Numbered from the stretch's first letter, positions 52,202-61,537 are shown. The stretch is 64,000 nt of DNA from Pseudomonas sp. DTU12.3 (GCF_004124275.1 NZ_CP027218.1:3909501-3973500), one strand, 5' to 3'. The notes: a model not told the origin generated them from the sequence alone. Numbers and translations: made by a program.

Positions 52202-53485
52202 TTATGCGGCGGCTTTACCGGCCGCCACCATCGCCGAAGCCGCCAGCATCGCCCGCAACAACACCGCACAGCCCGCCGCCAGATCATCCGGTGCGGCGTT
52301 TTCGATTTCGTTGTGGCTGATCCCGCCTTCGCACGGCACAAAGATCATCCCCGCTGGGCCAAGCTCAGCGAGGAAAATCGCGTCATGCCCCGCGCCACTG
52401 ACGATGTCCATGTGCGACAACCCCAATCCTTTCGCCGCACCGCGCACTGCTTCCACGCAGCCTTTTTCGAAGTACAGCGGCGGGAAGTCGGCGGTCGGCG
52501 TTAGCTCATAGGTCAGGCCATGTTCCTCACAGGTGGTTTCGATGACTTGCTTCACCTCAGCAATCATCGAGTTCAGCCGCGCCGGTTCCAGATGACGAAA
52601 ATCGAGGGTCATGCGCACTTCGCCGGGGATGACGTTGCGCGAGCCGGGATAGGCTTGCAGACAGCCGACCGTGCCGCAGGCGTGTGGTTGATGGCCGAGG
52701 GCAGCGCGATTGACTGCACCGACGATCACCGAGGCGCCAACCAGTGCGTCCTTGCGCAGGTGCATCGGCGTTGGGCCGGCATGCGCCTCGACGCCGCGCA
52801 GTTTGAGGTCGAACCACTTCTGCCCCAGCGCGCCGAGCACCACGCCGATGGTTTTCTGTTCGTCTTCAAGGATCGGGCCTTGCTCGATGTGCGCTTCGAA
52901 ATAGGCGCCGACCTTGTGCCCGCTGACCTTGCGCGGCCCGGCGTAGCCGATGGCATTCAGCGCTTCGCCAACGGTGATGCCCTCGGCATCGACCTTGGCC
53001 AGAGTTTCTTCGAGGGTGAATTTCTCGGCGAACACGCCCGAGCCCATCATGCACGGGGCGAAGCGTGAGCCTTCTTCATTCGTCCAGACCACCACTTCCA
53101 GCGGTGCTTCGGTTTCCACTTTGAGGTCGTTGAGGGTGCGCAGCACTTCGACACCGGCGAGCACGCCGAAGCAGCCGTCGAACTTGCCGCCGGTGGGTTG
53201 CGTGTCGATGTGGCTGCCGGTCATCACCGGCGGCAGGTCGGGATTGCGTCCCGGGCGACGGGCGAAAATGTTGCCGACTTCATCGACCGTGACGCTGCAT
53301 CCGGCGTCCTTGCACCATTGCACGAACAGGTCGCGGGCCTGGCGGTCGAGGTCGGTCAGGGCCAGGCGACAGACGCCGCCCTTGACCGTGGCGCCGAGCT
53401 TGGCCAGTTCCATGAGCGAGGCCCACAGGCGATCGCGGTTGATGTGCTGATGGGTCGATTGCAGAACGTCTACGGCTGCGTTCAT
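52202..53485 (-). CDS. N-carbamoyl-amino acid hydrolase / beta-ureidopropionase (M20 family)
   Basis: A 427-residue Zn/Mn-dependent amidase of the M20/HyuC type. It hydrolyses N-carbamoyl-beta-alanine (last step of reductive pyrimidine breakdown) or N-carbamoyl-L-amino acids from hydantoins. Metal-site blocks are MTGSHIDTQPTGGKFDG, VVWTNEEGSRF and the C-terminal SGAGHDAIFLAEL; FEAHIEQGPILE is also conserved. The start at 53485 has GAGGAG ahead. It is encoded on the opposite strand from the dihydropyrimidinase gene but in the same locus and next to the NCS1 transporter. Confidence 0.92.
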   Translation of the reverse strand: MNAAVDVLQSTHQHINRDRLWASLMELAKLGATVKGGVCRLALTDLDRQARDLFVQWCKDAGCSVTVDEVGNIFARRPGRNPDLPPVMTGSHIDTQPTGGKFDGCFGVLAGVEVLRTLNDLKVETEAPLEVVVWTNEEGSRFAPCMMGSGVFAEKFTLEETLAKVDAEGITVGEALNAIGYAGPRKVSGHKVGAYFEAHIEQGPILEDEQKTIGVVLGALGQKWFDLKLRGVEAHAGPTPMHLRKDALVGASVIVGAVNRAALGHQPHACGTVGCLQAYPGSRNVIPGEVRMTLDFRHLEPARLNSMIAEVKQVIETTCEEHGLTYELTPTADFPPLYFEKGCVEAVRGAAKGLGLSHMDIVSGAGHDAIFLAELGPAGMIFVPCEGGISHNEIENAAPDDLAAGCAVLLRAMLAASAMVAAGKAAA

Positions 53486-53542
53486 GGGGATCTCCTCAGG
53501 CTGCATTTCTTATGGATATTGCTGTGGTGTCTGGTAGATCGC

Positions 53543-53610
53543 CTTCGCGAGCAGGCTCGCTCCCACAGGGAAATGCATTCCAAATGTGGGAGCGGGCTTG
53601 CTCGCGAAGA
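53543..53610. repeat. REP hairpin pair, inward-facing (GTGGGAGC family)
   Basis: Arms CTTCGCGAGCAGGCTCGCTC and GAGCGGGCTTGCTCGCGAAG with a short centre. It lies between two minus-strand genes of the pyrimidine locus. Confidence 0.8.
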
Positions 53611-53619
53611 GGCCATCCG

Positions 53620-55104
53620 TTACACCGCCGACTTGATTGCAGAAGGCTGTGCGCGCATCACGCACAACCCGTAATAAATCAATCCGCCCAACGCCGAGCC
53701 AGTGAACCAGCCGTAGCTGTAAAACCAGCTGAACGCATCGCTGCCCAACGACAACAACGTCAGCACCACCGGCACACCAAACGCGAGAAACCCGGCCCAG
53801 TTCCACGCTGGATACACGTCGTCGCGGTACAGCCCGGCCAGGTCCAGTTGCTGTTTCTTGATCAGGAAATAATCCACCACCATGATCCCGGCAATCGGCC
53901 CGAGCAGGCTCGAATAACCGAGCAACCAGTTGGAATAGACGCTTTCCAGACTCACGTCGGAAACGATCCAGCCGAGTTTTTTCAGCAGTTCATGGGCCAT
54001 CAATATCAGCCCGACCAACCCGGTCAGCAACACCGCTTTGGTGCGGTTGATGACCTTCGGCGCGATGTTCTGGAAATCGTTGGTCGGCGACACGATGTTG
54101 GCAGCGGTGTTGGTCGACAGCGTGGCGATGATGATCAGCGCCATGGCCACCGCGACCCACACCGGACTCTGGATGTGGCCGATCAACGTGACCGGGTCAG
54201 ACACCGTGACACCCACCAGTTTCACCGAAGCGGCGGTCATCACCACGCCCAGCGCGGCGAACAGGAACATGGTCAGCGGCAGGCCGATAATCTGCCCGAG
54301 GATCTGATCCTTCTGGCTCTTGGCGTAGCGGCTGAAGTCGGGAATGTTCAACGACAAGGTGGCCCAGAAACCGACCATCGCCGTCAGCCCGGCGGCGAAG
54401 TAGCCGTACACGCTCGCGCCTTCCGGACGTTTGGCTGGAATTGCCATCAGCTCTGTCATCGACACATTGGGCATCGCCCACACCAGTAACCCCACGCCGA
54501 CCGCCACCAGCAATGGCGCGGACAAAGTCTCCAGCCACTTGATCGACTCGGCGCCGCGAATCACCACCCACAGGTTGAGCGCCCAGAAGATCATGAAACC
54601 GATCACCTCCCCCGTGCCACCGAGGGATTTCCAGCCGTCGAACACCGAGCCGAGAAACAGGTGAATCGCCAATCCGCCAAACATCGTCTGGATGCCGAAC
54701 CAGCCACACGCCACCAACGCGCGGATCAGACACGGCACGTTGGAGCCGAGAATGCCGAACGACGAACGCAGTAGAACGGGAAAAGGAATACCGTATTTGG
54801 TGCCGGGAAAGGCGTTAAGTGTCAGCGGAATCAACACGATGACGTTGGCGAAGAGAATCGCCAGCAGCGCTTCGCCAACGCTCAAACCGAAGTACGCCGT
54901 CAGCACACCGCCGAGGGTGTAGGTCGGCACGCAGATCGACATGCCGACCCACAGCGCGGTGATGTGCCATTTGTTCCAGGTTCGTTCGCGCACCTTGGTC
55001 GGTGCCATGTCGTGGTTGTAACGGGGACTGTCGAGGACGTCGCTGCCGGCTTCGAGTTCGAACAAGCCGTCGCGCTCGGTCACTTGCGATCTGTTCTGTT
55101 GCAT
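53620..55104 (-). CDS. NCS1 family nucleobase/hydantoin transporter
   Basis: A 494-residue inner-membrane symporter of the NCS1 family (cytosine, uracil, allantoin, hydantoin). Blocks include WNKWHITALWVGMSICVPTY in helix 1, NAFPGTKYGIPFPVLLRSSF and NIPDFSRYAKSQKDQI. About twelve hydrophobic segments are seen. The open frame continues 43 codons upstream, but the ATG at 55104 with GGAG is the natural start. It is upstream of, and co-directional with, the N-carbamoyl hydrolase gene and divergent from the dihydropyrimidinase gene, so it likely imports the pathway's pyrimidine or hydantoin substrate. Confidence 0.92.
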   Translation of the reverse strand: MQQNRSQVTERDGLFELEAGSDVLDSPRYNHDMAPTKVRERTWNKWHITALWVGMSICVPTYTLGGVLTAYFGLSVGEALLAILFANVIVLIPLTLNAFPGTKYGIPFPVLLRSSFGILGSNVPCLIRALVACGWFGIQTMFGGLAIHLFLGSVFDGWKSLGGTGEVIGFMIFWALNLWVVIRGAESIKWLETLSAPLLVAVGVGLLVWAMPNVSMTELMAIPAKRPEGASVYGYFAAGLTAMVGFWATLSLNIPDFSRYAKSQKDQILGQIIGLPLTMFLFAALGVVMTAASVKLVGVTVSDPVTLIGHIQSPVWVAVAMALIIIATLSTNTAANIVSPTNDFQNIAPKVINRTKAVLLTGLVGLILMAHELLKKLGWIVSDVSLESVYSNWLLGYSSLLGPIAGIMVVDYFLIKKQQLDLAGLYRDDVYPAWNWAGFLAFGVPVVLTLLSLGSDAFSWFYSYGWFTGSALGGLIYYGLCVMRAQPSAIKSAV

Positions 55105-55728
55105 GGCCGCTCCACTGTTCTTCTGATTATTTTTTTGCTCATCAGGCGGCTGGCACACGAGGCGCGAGCCGGACGATGGCCGGAGGAACTGACAACTTTC
55201 GTGCACCGGCCATGGTGTCAGCGGCGGCATCAATAAACGTGCCGGGTGCCCCGCTTACGCATCGGGCCGAGGGTTAAACGCTTTGCAACTTTCTGATATT
55301 CATCAGTTTTAATTATTCACCGGATGAGTTCGCGGAAACTTGTCTGGGTGCTCAGGCTAAACACTTGGCAAGTTGTCCGAACAGACAGGACTCAAACTGG
55401 TGCACTGCATTTATTTTCATTGTGAACGAGCAACCGCAGCTCAACTTCAAGCGGCTGATTTCACATAGGAAATCTTGCTCATATTTCCATCCTGTCAAGT
55501 GCGTCAAAATGGTGAACGGCCTCACCATTTTGGTGATTCACGTTTTTTATCGTTATTTTTCATACACTTAAAACAGTAATAAGCTTATAAAAAATAATCT
55601 TGATCTATTGCAAATCTGCGACTAGCTTCTATTCCTGACAGCGCTGACAGGAATACACCCTGCAACGCCGTACATCAATAAAACATCTAGAACCGGCACA
55701 AGTCGGTCATGCCTGCGAGGAACTCGGA
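55105..55728. promoter_or_regulatory. Divergent control region of the pyrimidine/hydantoin locus, with two palindromes
   Basis: 624 bases without a gene; the right half (about 55290-55690) is AT-rich. A perfect 11-bp inverted repeat CAAAATGGTGA-acggcc-TCACCATTTTG lies at 55505-55532. A near-perfect 24-bp palindrome ATTCCTGACAGCGCTGACAG.. (arms ATTCCTG/CAGGAAT) lies at 55631-55654, about 75 bases before the dihydropyrimidinase ATG. A third small one, ACTTG-g-CAAGT, is at 55363-55373. They are candidate operators for the TetR-type regulator of the locus or another regulator. Confidence 0.55.
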
Positions 55729-57168
55729 ATGTCTCTGTTGATCCGTGGCGCCACCGTTGTTACCCATGATGAAAGTTATCGCGCCGACGTCTATTGCGCC
55801 GACGGCGTGATCAAAGCCATTGGCGAAAACCTGGATATTCCCGCCGGTGCCGAAGTGCTCGACGGCAGCGGCCAATACCTGATGCCCGGCGGCATCGATC
55901 CGCATACGCACATGCAACTGCCGTTCATGGGCACCGTCGCCAGTGAAGACTTTTACAGCGGCACGGCGGCTGGTCTGGCCGGAGGCACCACGTCGATCAT
56001 CGACTTCGTCATACCCAATCCGCAGCAGTCGTTGATGGAAGCGTTTCATCAATGGCGCGGCTGGGCAGAAAAGTCTGCGTCGGACTATGGCTTCCACGTT
56101 GCGATCACCTGGTGGAGCGAGCAGGTGCGTGAGGAAATGGCCGAGCTGGTCAGCCATCACGGGATCAACAGCTTCAAGCATTTCATGGCCTACAAGAACG
56201 CGATCATGGCCGCCGACGACACGTTGGTGGCGAGTTTCGAGCGTTGCCTGGAACTCGGCGCGGTGCCGACCGTGCATGCGGAAAACGGCGAACTGGTCTA
56301 TCACCTGCAACGCAAGTTGATGGCCCAGGGCATCACCGGGCCGGAAGCGCATCCGCTGTCGCGGCCTTCGCAGGTTGAAGGGGAAGCGGCGAGCCGGGCG
56401 ATTCGTATCGCCGAAACCATTGGTACGCCGTTGTACCTGGTGCACGTCTCGACCAAGGAAGCCCTCGACGAAATCACCTATGCACGGAGCAAGGGCCAGC
56501 CGGTTTATGGGGAAGTGCTGGCCGGGCATTTGCTGCTCGACGACAGCGTCTATCAGCACCCGGACTGGCAGACCGCCGCCGGTTACGTGATGAGCCCGCC
56601 GTTTCGTCCGCGCGGTCATCAGGAGGCGCTGTGGCACGGATTGCAAAACGGCAATCTGCACACCACCGCCACTGACCATTGCTGTTTCTGCGCTGAGCAG
56701 AAAGCCGCCGGGCGTGATGATTTCAGCAAGATTCCCAATGGCACCGCTGGTATCGAAGACCGTATGGCCGTGCTGTGGGATGAAGGGGTCAACTCCGGTC
56801 GCTTGTCGATGCAGGATTTCGTCGCCCTCACGTCCACCAACACCGCGAAGATCTTCAATCTCTATCCGCGTAAAGGTGCGATCCGCGTCGGCGCCGATGC
56901 CGACCTGGTGCTGTGGGATCCGCAAGGCAGCCGCACCATCTCCGCGAAGACCCACCATCAGCAGGTGGACTTCAACATCTTCGAAGGCAAGACCGTGCGC
57001 GGCGTACCGAGCCATACCGTCAGCCAGGGCCGCGTGGTCTGGGCCGATGGCGACCTGCGCGCCGAGCGTGGCGCCGGGCGCTACATCGAAAGGCCGGCGT
57101 ATCCGGCGGTGTTTGATTTGCTGAGCAAGCGGGCTGAGCAACATAAGCCAGTTGCTGTGAAACGCTGA
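55729..57168 (+). CDS. hydA: Dihydropyrimidinase / D-hydantoinase
   Basis: A 479-residue cyclic amidohydrolase that opens dihydrouracil, dihydrothymine or 5-substituted hydantoins. It has a binuclear metal site: His59 and His61 in GIDPHTHMQLP, carboxylated Lys150 in SFKHFMAYK, His in PTVHAENGE, His in YLVHVSTKEA and Asp in TATDHCCF. Length and layout match the family. GAGGA lies about 8 bases ahead of the ATG. Downstream, preT and preA are in the same direction but separated by REPs. Confidence 0.94.
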   Translation: MSLLIRGATVVTHDESYRADVYCADGVIKAIGENLDIPAGAEVLDGSGQYLMPGGIDPHTHMQLPFMGTVASEDFYSGTAAGLAGGTTSIIDFVIPNPQQSLMEAFHQWRGWAEKSASDYGFHVAITWWSEQVREEMAELVSHHGINSFKHFMAYKNAIMAADDTLVASFERCLELGAVPTVHAENGELVYHLQRKLMAQGITGPEAHPLSRPSQVEGEAASRAIRIAETIGTPLYLVHVSTKEALDEITYARSKGQPVYGEVLAGHLLLDDSVYQHPDWQTAAGYVMSPPFRPRGHQEALWHGLQNGNLHTTATDHCCFCAEQKAAGRDDFSKIPNGTAGIEDRMAVLWDEGVNSGRLSMQDFVALTSTNTAKIFNLYPRKGAIRVGADADLVLWDPQGSRTISAKTHHQQVDFNIFEGKTVRGVPSHTVSQGRVVWADGDLRAERGAGRYIERPAYPAVFDLLSKRAEQHKPVAVKR

Positions 57169-57184
57169 CATCGAGGCCTTCGGC

Positions 57185-57311
57185 CTTCGCGAGCAAGCCC
57201 GCTCCCACATTTGAAATGCATTCCCCTGTAGGAGCTGCCGAAGGCTGCGATCTGTTGATCTTGTTTTTTAAGATCAAGATCAACAGATCGCAGCCTTCGG
57301 CAGCTCCTACA
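57185..57311. repeat. Single REP arm followed by a REP hairpin pair
   Basis: 57185-57210 is a lone CTTCGCGAGCAAGCCCGCTC..CCACAT arm. 57227-57311 is a complete GTAGGAGCTGCC-family pair with a near-perfect inverse. It lies between the dihydropyrimidinase gene and preT. Confidence 0.85.
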
Positions 57312-57362
57312 CGGGGATTTGGCCAATGCCCGATAGAGGCAGTTACTGTGAGGCAAAAAACC

Positions 57363-58730
57363 GTGATCGAGACCCTGAACCATCTCCCCCACCCGCACGA
57401 AAGCGCGGCCGCCCTCGCCGGTCATTTCGCCGATCTGGCGCCGCCGCTCAATGACCGCCAGGCGCATCTGGAAGCCTCGCGCTGCCTGTATTGCTACGAC
57501 GCGCCATGCGTGAATGCCTGCCCGAGCGAAATCGATATCCCCTCATTCATCCGCAATATCCATCAGGACAACGTGCCCGGCGCCGCGCAGAAAATCCTTT
57601 CGGCAAACATCCTCGGCGGCAGTTGCGCGCGAGTCTGTCCAACCGAGATCCTCTGCCAGCAAGCCTGCGTGCGCAACAACGCCCACGAATGCGCGCCGGT
57701 GCTGATCGGCCTGCTGCAACGCTATGCCGTCGACAACGCGCACTTCACCGAACACCCATTCCAGCGCGCCGCCGCCAGCGGTAAACGCATCGCCGTGGTC
57801 GGTGCCGGGCCGGCGGGGTTGTCCTGTGCACATCGCAGTGCCATGCACGGGCATGAGGTGGTGATTTTCGAGGCGCGCGAGAAGGCTGGCGGACTCAACG
57901 AGTACGGGATCGCCAAATACAAACTGGTCGACGATTACGCGCAGAAGGAACTGGATTTCCTCCTGCAGATCGGCGGCATCGAGATTCGCCACGGGCAGAA
58001 ACTCGGTGAGAATCTGACCCTCAGCGAACTGCATCAGCAGTTCGACGCGGTGTTCCTCGGCCTAGGCCTGAATGCCAGCAAACAACTTGGTTTGGCCCAC
58101 GAAGATGCGCCCGGCCTGCTCGCCGCCACCGATTACATCCGCGAATTGCGCCAGGCCGATGACCTCACGCAACTGCCGCTGGCCGAGCGCTGCATCGTCC
58201 TCGGCGCCGGCAACACGGCGATCGACATGGCTGTGCAAATGGCTCGCCTCGGTGCTCGCGACGTGAATTTGGTGTACCGCCGTGGCGCCGCCGACATGGG
58301 CGCTACCGGCCACGAACAAGACATTGCCAAAGCCAATCAGGTACGCCTGCTGACCTGGGCGCAACCGGAAGAAGTCTTGCTCGACGATCAAGGCAACGTG
58401 CGCGGCATGCGTTTCGCCCGCACCGATCTGGTCGACGGGCGCCTGCAAACCACCGGCGAAACGTTCGAACTGGCCGCCGACGCGATCTTCAAAGCCATCG
58501 GCCAATCCTTCGACAGCTGCGCCCTCGCCGACCCGTTGGCCCGCGAACTCAAGCGCCAGGGCGAACGCATTCAGGTCGACGAAAACCTGCGCACCAGCAT
58601 CCCCGGCGTGTATGCCGGCGGCGACTGCACCAGCCTCGATCAGGACCTCACCGTGCAAGCCGTGCAGCACGGCAAATGCGCCGCCGAGGCGATCAACGCT
58701 CAACTGATGCTCAACGTGGAGGCTGCGTAA
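57363..58730 (+). CDS. preT: NAD-dependent dihydropyrimidine dehydrogenase subunit PreT
   Basis: A 455-residue flavoprotein (GltD/DPD N-terminal type) that passes electrons from NAD(P)H to PreA for reduction of uracil and thymine. The N-terminal Fe-S cysteines are in CLYCYDAPCVNACPSEIDIP and CARVCPTEILCQQACV. FAD binding is by VVGAGPAGLSCAHRS near residue 145 and NAD(P)H by VLGAGNTAIDM near residue 280. The start is taken as the GTG at 57363 (MIETLNHLPHP), by similarity; another GTG at 57348 also has a Shine-Dalgarno. The stop abuts the preA start. Confidence 0.92.
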   Translation: MIETLNHLPHPHESAAALAGHFADLAPPLNDRQAHLEASRCLYCYDAPCVNACPSEIDIPSFIRNIHQDNVPGAAQKILSANILGGSCARVCPTEILCQQACVRNNAHECAPVLIGLLQRYAVDNAHFTEHPFQRAAASGKRIAVVGAGPAGLSCAHRSAMHGHEVVIFEAREKAGGLNEYGIAKYKLVDDYAQKELDFLLQIGGIEIRHGQKLGENLTLSELHQQFDAVFLGLGLNASKQLGLAHEDAPGLLAATDYIRELRQADDLTQLPLAERCIVLGAGNTAIDMAVQMARLGARDVNLVYRRGAADMGATGHEQDIAKANQVRLLTWAQPEEVLLDDQGNVRGMRFARTDLVDGRLQTTGETFELAADAIFKAIGQSFDSCALADPLARELKRQGERIQVDENLRTSIPGVYAGGDCTSLDQDLTVQAVQHGKCAAEAINAQLMLNVEAA

Positions 58731-60005
58731 ATGGCCGATCTTTCGATTGTCTTCGCCGGCATCAAAGCACCGAATCCGTTCTGGCTGGCCTCCGCGCCGC
58801 CGACCGATAAAGCCTACAACGTCGTCCGGGCGTTTGAAGCAGGCTGGGGCGGCGTGGTCTGGAAAACCCTTGGCGAGGACCCGGCGGCGGTCAACGTTTC
58901 GTCGCGTTACTCGGCGCATTACGGCAACAACCGCGAAGTGCTCGGGATCAACAACATCGAGCTGATCACCGACCGTTCGCTGGAGATCAACCTGCGTGAG
59001 ATCACTCAGGTGAAGAAGGACTGGCCGGATCGCGCGTTGATCGTGTCGCTGATGGTGCCGTGCGTCGAGGAGTCGTGGAAACACATTCTGCCGCTGGTCG
59101 AAGCCACCGGCGCTGACGGTATCGAGCTGAATTTCGGCTGCCCGCACGGCATGCCCGAGCGTGGCATGGGCGCGGCGGTCGGTCAGGTGCCGGAATACGT
59201 CGAGCAGGTCACGCGCTGGTGCAAGACCTATTGCTCGCTGCCGGTGATCGTCAAATTGACGCCGAATATCACCGACATCCGCGTCGCTGCCCGCGCGGCG
59301 CATCGCGGTGGTGCGGATGCGGTGTCGCTGATCAATACGATCAACTCGATCACCAGCGTCGACCTGGAACACATGGTCGCCCTGCCCACGGTCGGCAGCA
59401 AAAGCACGCATGGCGGTTATTGCGGCTCGGCGGTGAAGCCGATTGCGCTGAACATGGTCGCCGAGATCGCCCGCGATCCGCAGACCCAGGGCTTGCCGAT
59501 CTGCGGCATTGGCGGCATCGGCAGTTGGCGCGATGCGGCGGAATTCATGGCGCTCGGCAGCGGCGCGGTGCAGGTGTGCACAGCGGCGATGCTGCATGGT
59601 TTCCGGATTGTCGAGGAGATGAAGGACGGCCTGTCGCGGTGGATGGACAGTCAGGGTTACGCCAATATCAGCGAGTTTGCCGGGCGCGCGGTGGGCAATA
59701 CCACCGACTGGAAGTACCTCGATATCAACTATCAAGTCATTGCGAAGATTGATCAGGACGCGTGCATCGGTTGCGGGCGCTGCCATATTGCTTGCGAGGA
59801 CACTTCACACCAGGCGATCGGCAGTTTGAAGCAGGCGGATGGCACGCATAAATACGAAGTGATCGATGAGGAGTGCGTGGGCTGCAATCTGTGCCAGATC
59901 ACTTGTCCGGTGGCGGATTGCATCGAGATGGTGGCGATGGAGACTGGGAAGCCGTTTCTGGACTGGAATCATGATCCGAGGAATCCGTATCACGTTGCAG
60001 TCTGA
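58731..60005 (+). CDS. preA: NAD-dependent dihydropyrimidine dehydrogenase subunit PreA
   Basis: A 424-residue FMN enzyme that reduces uracil/thymine to dihydropyrimidines, the first step of the reductive pathway. The dihydroorotate-dehydrogenase-like barrel has KAPNPFWLASAPPTDK, the active-site loop NFGCPHGMPERGMGAAVGQ and GIGGIGSW near the phosphate site. The C-terminal ferredoxin module has two 4Fe-4S motifs (CIGCGRCHIAC and CVGCNLCQITC). GGAGG lies before the ATG in the end of preT. A tandem MITE-like element follows. Confidence 0.95.
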   Translation: MADLSIVFAGIKAPNPFWLASAPPTDKAYNVVRAFEAGWGGVVWKTLGEDPAAVNVSSRYSAHYGNNREVLGINNIELITDRSLEINLREITQVKKDWPDRALIVSLMVPCVEESWKHILPLVEATGADGIELNFGCPHGMPERGMGAAVGQVPEYVEQVTRWCKTYCSLPVIVKLTPNITDIRVAARAAHRGGADAVSLINTINSITSVDLEHMVALPTVGSKSTHGGYCGSAVKPIALNMVAEIARDPQTQGLPICGIGGIGSWRDAAEFMALGSGAVQVCTAAMLHGFRIVEEMKDGLSRWMDSQGYANISEFAGRAVGNTTDWKYLDINYQVIAKIDQDACIGCGRCHIACEDTSHQAIGSLKQADGTHKYEVIDEECVGCNLCQITCPVADCIEMVAMETGKPFLDWNHDPRNPYHVAV

Positions 60006-60011
60006 AAAAGC

Positions 60012-60405
60012 CCCTCACCCTAGCCCTCTCCCAAAGGGAGAGGGGACTGATTGGGAGATATTGGCGAACTGCACCGACGTGAAAGATCTGCTTCGAATCC
60101 ATTATCGATACAAGCACAGACTAGAAATGCTTTAAATCCATAATCGACTGGATTTTTCAGGTCGATGTATGACGCAAGACACCTCGGTCGGCCCCCTCTC
60201 CCTCCGGGAGAAAAGGGAGAGGGGACTGATTGGGGGATATTGGCGAACTGCACCGACGTGAAAGATCTGCTTCGAATCCATTATCGATACAAGCACAGGC
60301 TAGAAATGCTTTAAATCCATAATCGACTGGATTTTACAGGTCGATGTAACCCGCAAGACACCTCGGTCGGCCCCCTCTCCCTCCGGGAGAGGGCTGGGGT
60401 GAGGG
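60012..60405. mobile_element. Tandem dimer of the MITE-like element
   Basis: It begins CCCTCACCCTAGCCCTCTCC and ends with the inverse GGGCTGGGGTGAGGG, like the single copy at 30152-30364. Two nearly identical internal units (AAAGATCTGCTTCGAATCC..., each ending CGGTCGGCCCCCTCTCC) are joined near 60210, where one inner terminal repeat is lost. There is no coding capacity. It fills the 406-base gap between the convergent preA and tetR-type genes. Confidence 0.8.
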
Positions 60406-60411
60406 TCTTCT

Positions 60412-61032
60412 TTAGGGTTCCAACCCGATCCCGCGCAAGATCACACTCGTCACCGTCTGCACCGCCCGCTCAAACTGCATGTCCGACAACGGCTGATGCT
60501 CGTTGAGGATATTCACCTGATGATCAAAGTCGGCATAGTGCTGCGTCGACGCCCAGATCATGTACAGCAAACTTGACGGTTCCACCGGCAAAATCCGCTT
60601 GTCCTCGACCCACTGGCGAATCTTCGCTTCCTTCATTTTCGCCCAGTCATACAGGCTGACATCCAGCGCCTCGCCCAGTGTCGGCGCGCCATGGATGATC
60701 TCGTTGGCCCAGACTTTCGAGCCGTAAGGGCGACTGCGCGAGTGGTTCATCTTGGCGCGGATGTAGCTGCTCAGGACCACACGCGGGTCATCGAACATCT
60801 CGAAGCACAACGCGTCCTGCTTCCACACTTCCAGCAGATCAAACAACACCGCGCTGTACAGCTCGCTCTTGGTGCTGAAGTAATAATGCAGATTGGAACG
60901 CGGCAGTTGCACTTCGGCGGCGATGTCGGCCATCGCGGTGCTGCCGAAGCCTTTTTCGGCGAAGACTTTTTCCGCCGCGAGCAGAATTTTCTCGACGTTA
61001 TTGCGGCGAATTTCGATCTTGTGATTGCCCAT
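60412..61032 (-). CDS. TetR family regulator, RutR-like
   Basis: A 206-residue repressor-type protein. The N-terminal HTH (ILLAAEKVFAEKGFGSTAMA, DIAAEVQLPRSNLHYYF) is of the TetR/AcrR type; the C-terminal domain (VWANEIIHGAPTLGEALDV, LLYMIWASTQHYADFDHQV) resembles RutR, the uracil/thymine-sensing regulator. It lies next to preTA, hydA and the N-carbamoyl hydrolase gene, so it probably controls pyrimidine breakdown in response to a pyrimidine (inference). The start at 61032 has CAGGGAG ahead; the long open frame upstream overlaps copC antisense. Confidence 0.88.
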   Translation of the reverse strand: MGNHKIEIRRNNVEKILLAAEKVFAEKGFGSTAMADIAAEVQLPRSNLHYYFSTKSELYSAVLFDLLEVWKQDALCFEMFDDPRVVLSSYIRAKMNHSRSRPYGSKVWANEIIHGAPTLGEALDVSLYDWAKMKEAKIRQWVEDKRILPVEPSSLLYMIWASTQHYADFDHQVNILNEHQPLSDMQFERAVQTVTSVILRGIGLEP

Positions 61033-61171
61033 GTGGGCTCCCTGACAACAGCGTTGCCCAAGACTAGCATCCGCTCTGGTGCGCGGGCGACCGCTGCAAA
61101 CAAAACTTCGTACAGCGGCGAGCGGATGGCTAAACTGACGATTCTTTGATCCTGCCCCAGAGGTATCCGCG

Positions 61172-61534
61172 ATGCTGTTCAAGAACGTCATGACCACCAC
61201 TGCCCTGCTCGCCTCGCTGTTCGCCGCTTCCTCGGTATTTGCCCACGCCCACCTGAAAAGCCAGACCCCGGCGGCCGACAGCACTGTCGCTGCTCCGGCC
61301 GATTTGCGCCTGACCTTCTCCGAAGGCGTCGAAGCCAGTTTCACCAAAGTCACCCTGACCCGCGATGGCGCACCGGTCGCCGTCAAAGCGCTGACCACCG
61401 AAGGCGAAAAGAAAACCCTCATCGTCACCCCGGCCGCACCACTGACGGCCGGTGAATACAAAGTCGAATGGCACGCGGTGTCGGTCGACACGCACAAGAG
61501 CGAAGGCGCCTATCAGTTCAAGGTTGGCCAATAA
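61172..61534 (+). CDS. copC: Copper resistance protein CopC (periplasmic copper-binding)
   Basis: A 120-residue periplasmic protein with a signal peptide (TALLASLFAASSVFA) and mature N-terminus HAHLKSQTPAADSTV, where the first histidine binds Cu(II). The C-terminal YKVEWHAVSVDTHKSEGAYQ has further ligands and matches YobA/CopC. AGAGGT lies ahead of the ATG. It is in an operon with copD (3-base gap). Confidence 0.93.
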   Translation: MLFKNVMTTTALLASLFAASSVFAHAHLKSQTPAADSTVAAPADLRLTFSEGVEASFTKVTLTRDGAPVAVKALTTEGEKKTLIVTPAAPLTAGEYKVEWHAVSVDTHKSEGAYQFKVGQ

Positions 61535-61537
61535 TTC

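Noticed and set aside
55505..55532. Intrinsic terminator
   Set aside because: No gene ends into it on either strand and no T run follows the stem directly, so an operator is the better reading.
58062..59786. 574-codon open frame antisense to preT/preA
   Set aside because: It is antisense to two genes with intact catalytic motifs; the product is Arg/His/Asp-rich shadow sequence without a recognisable fold.
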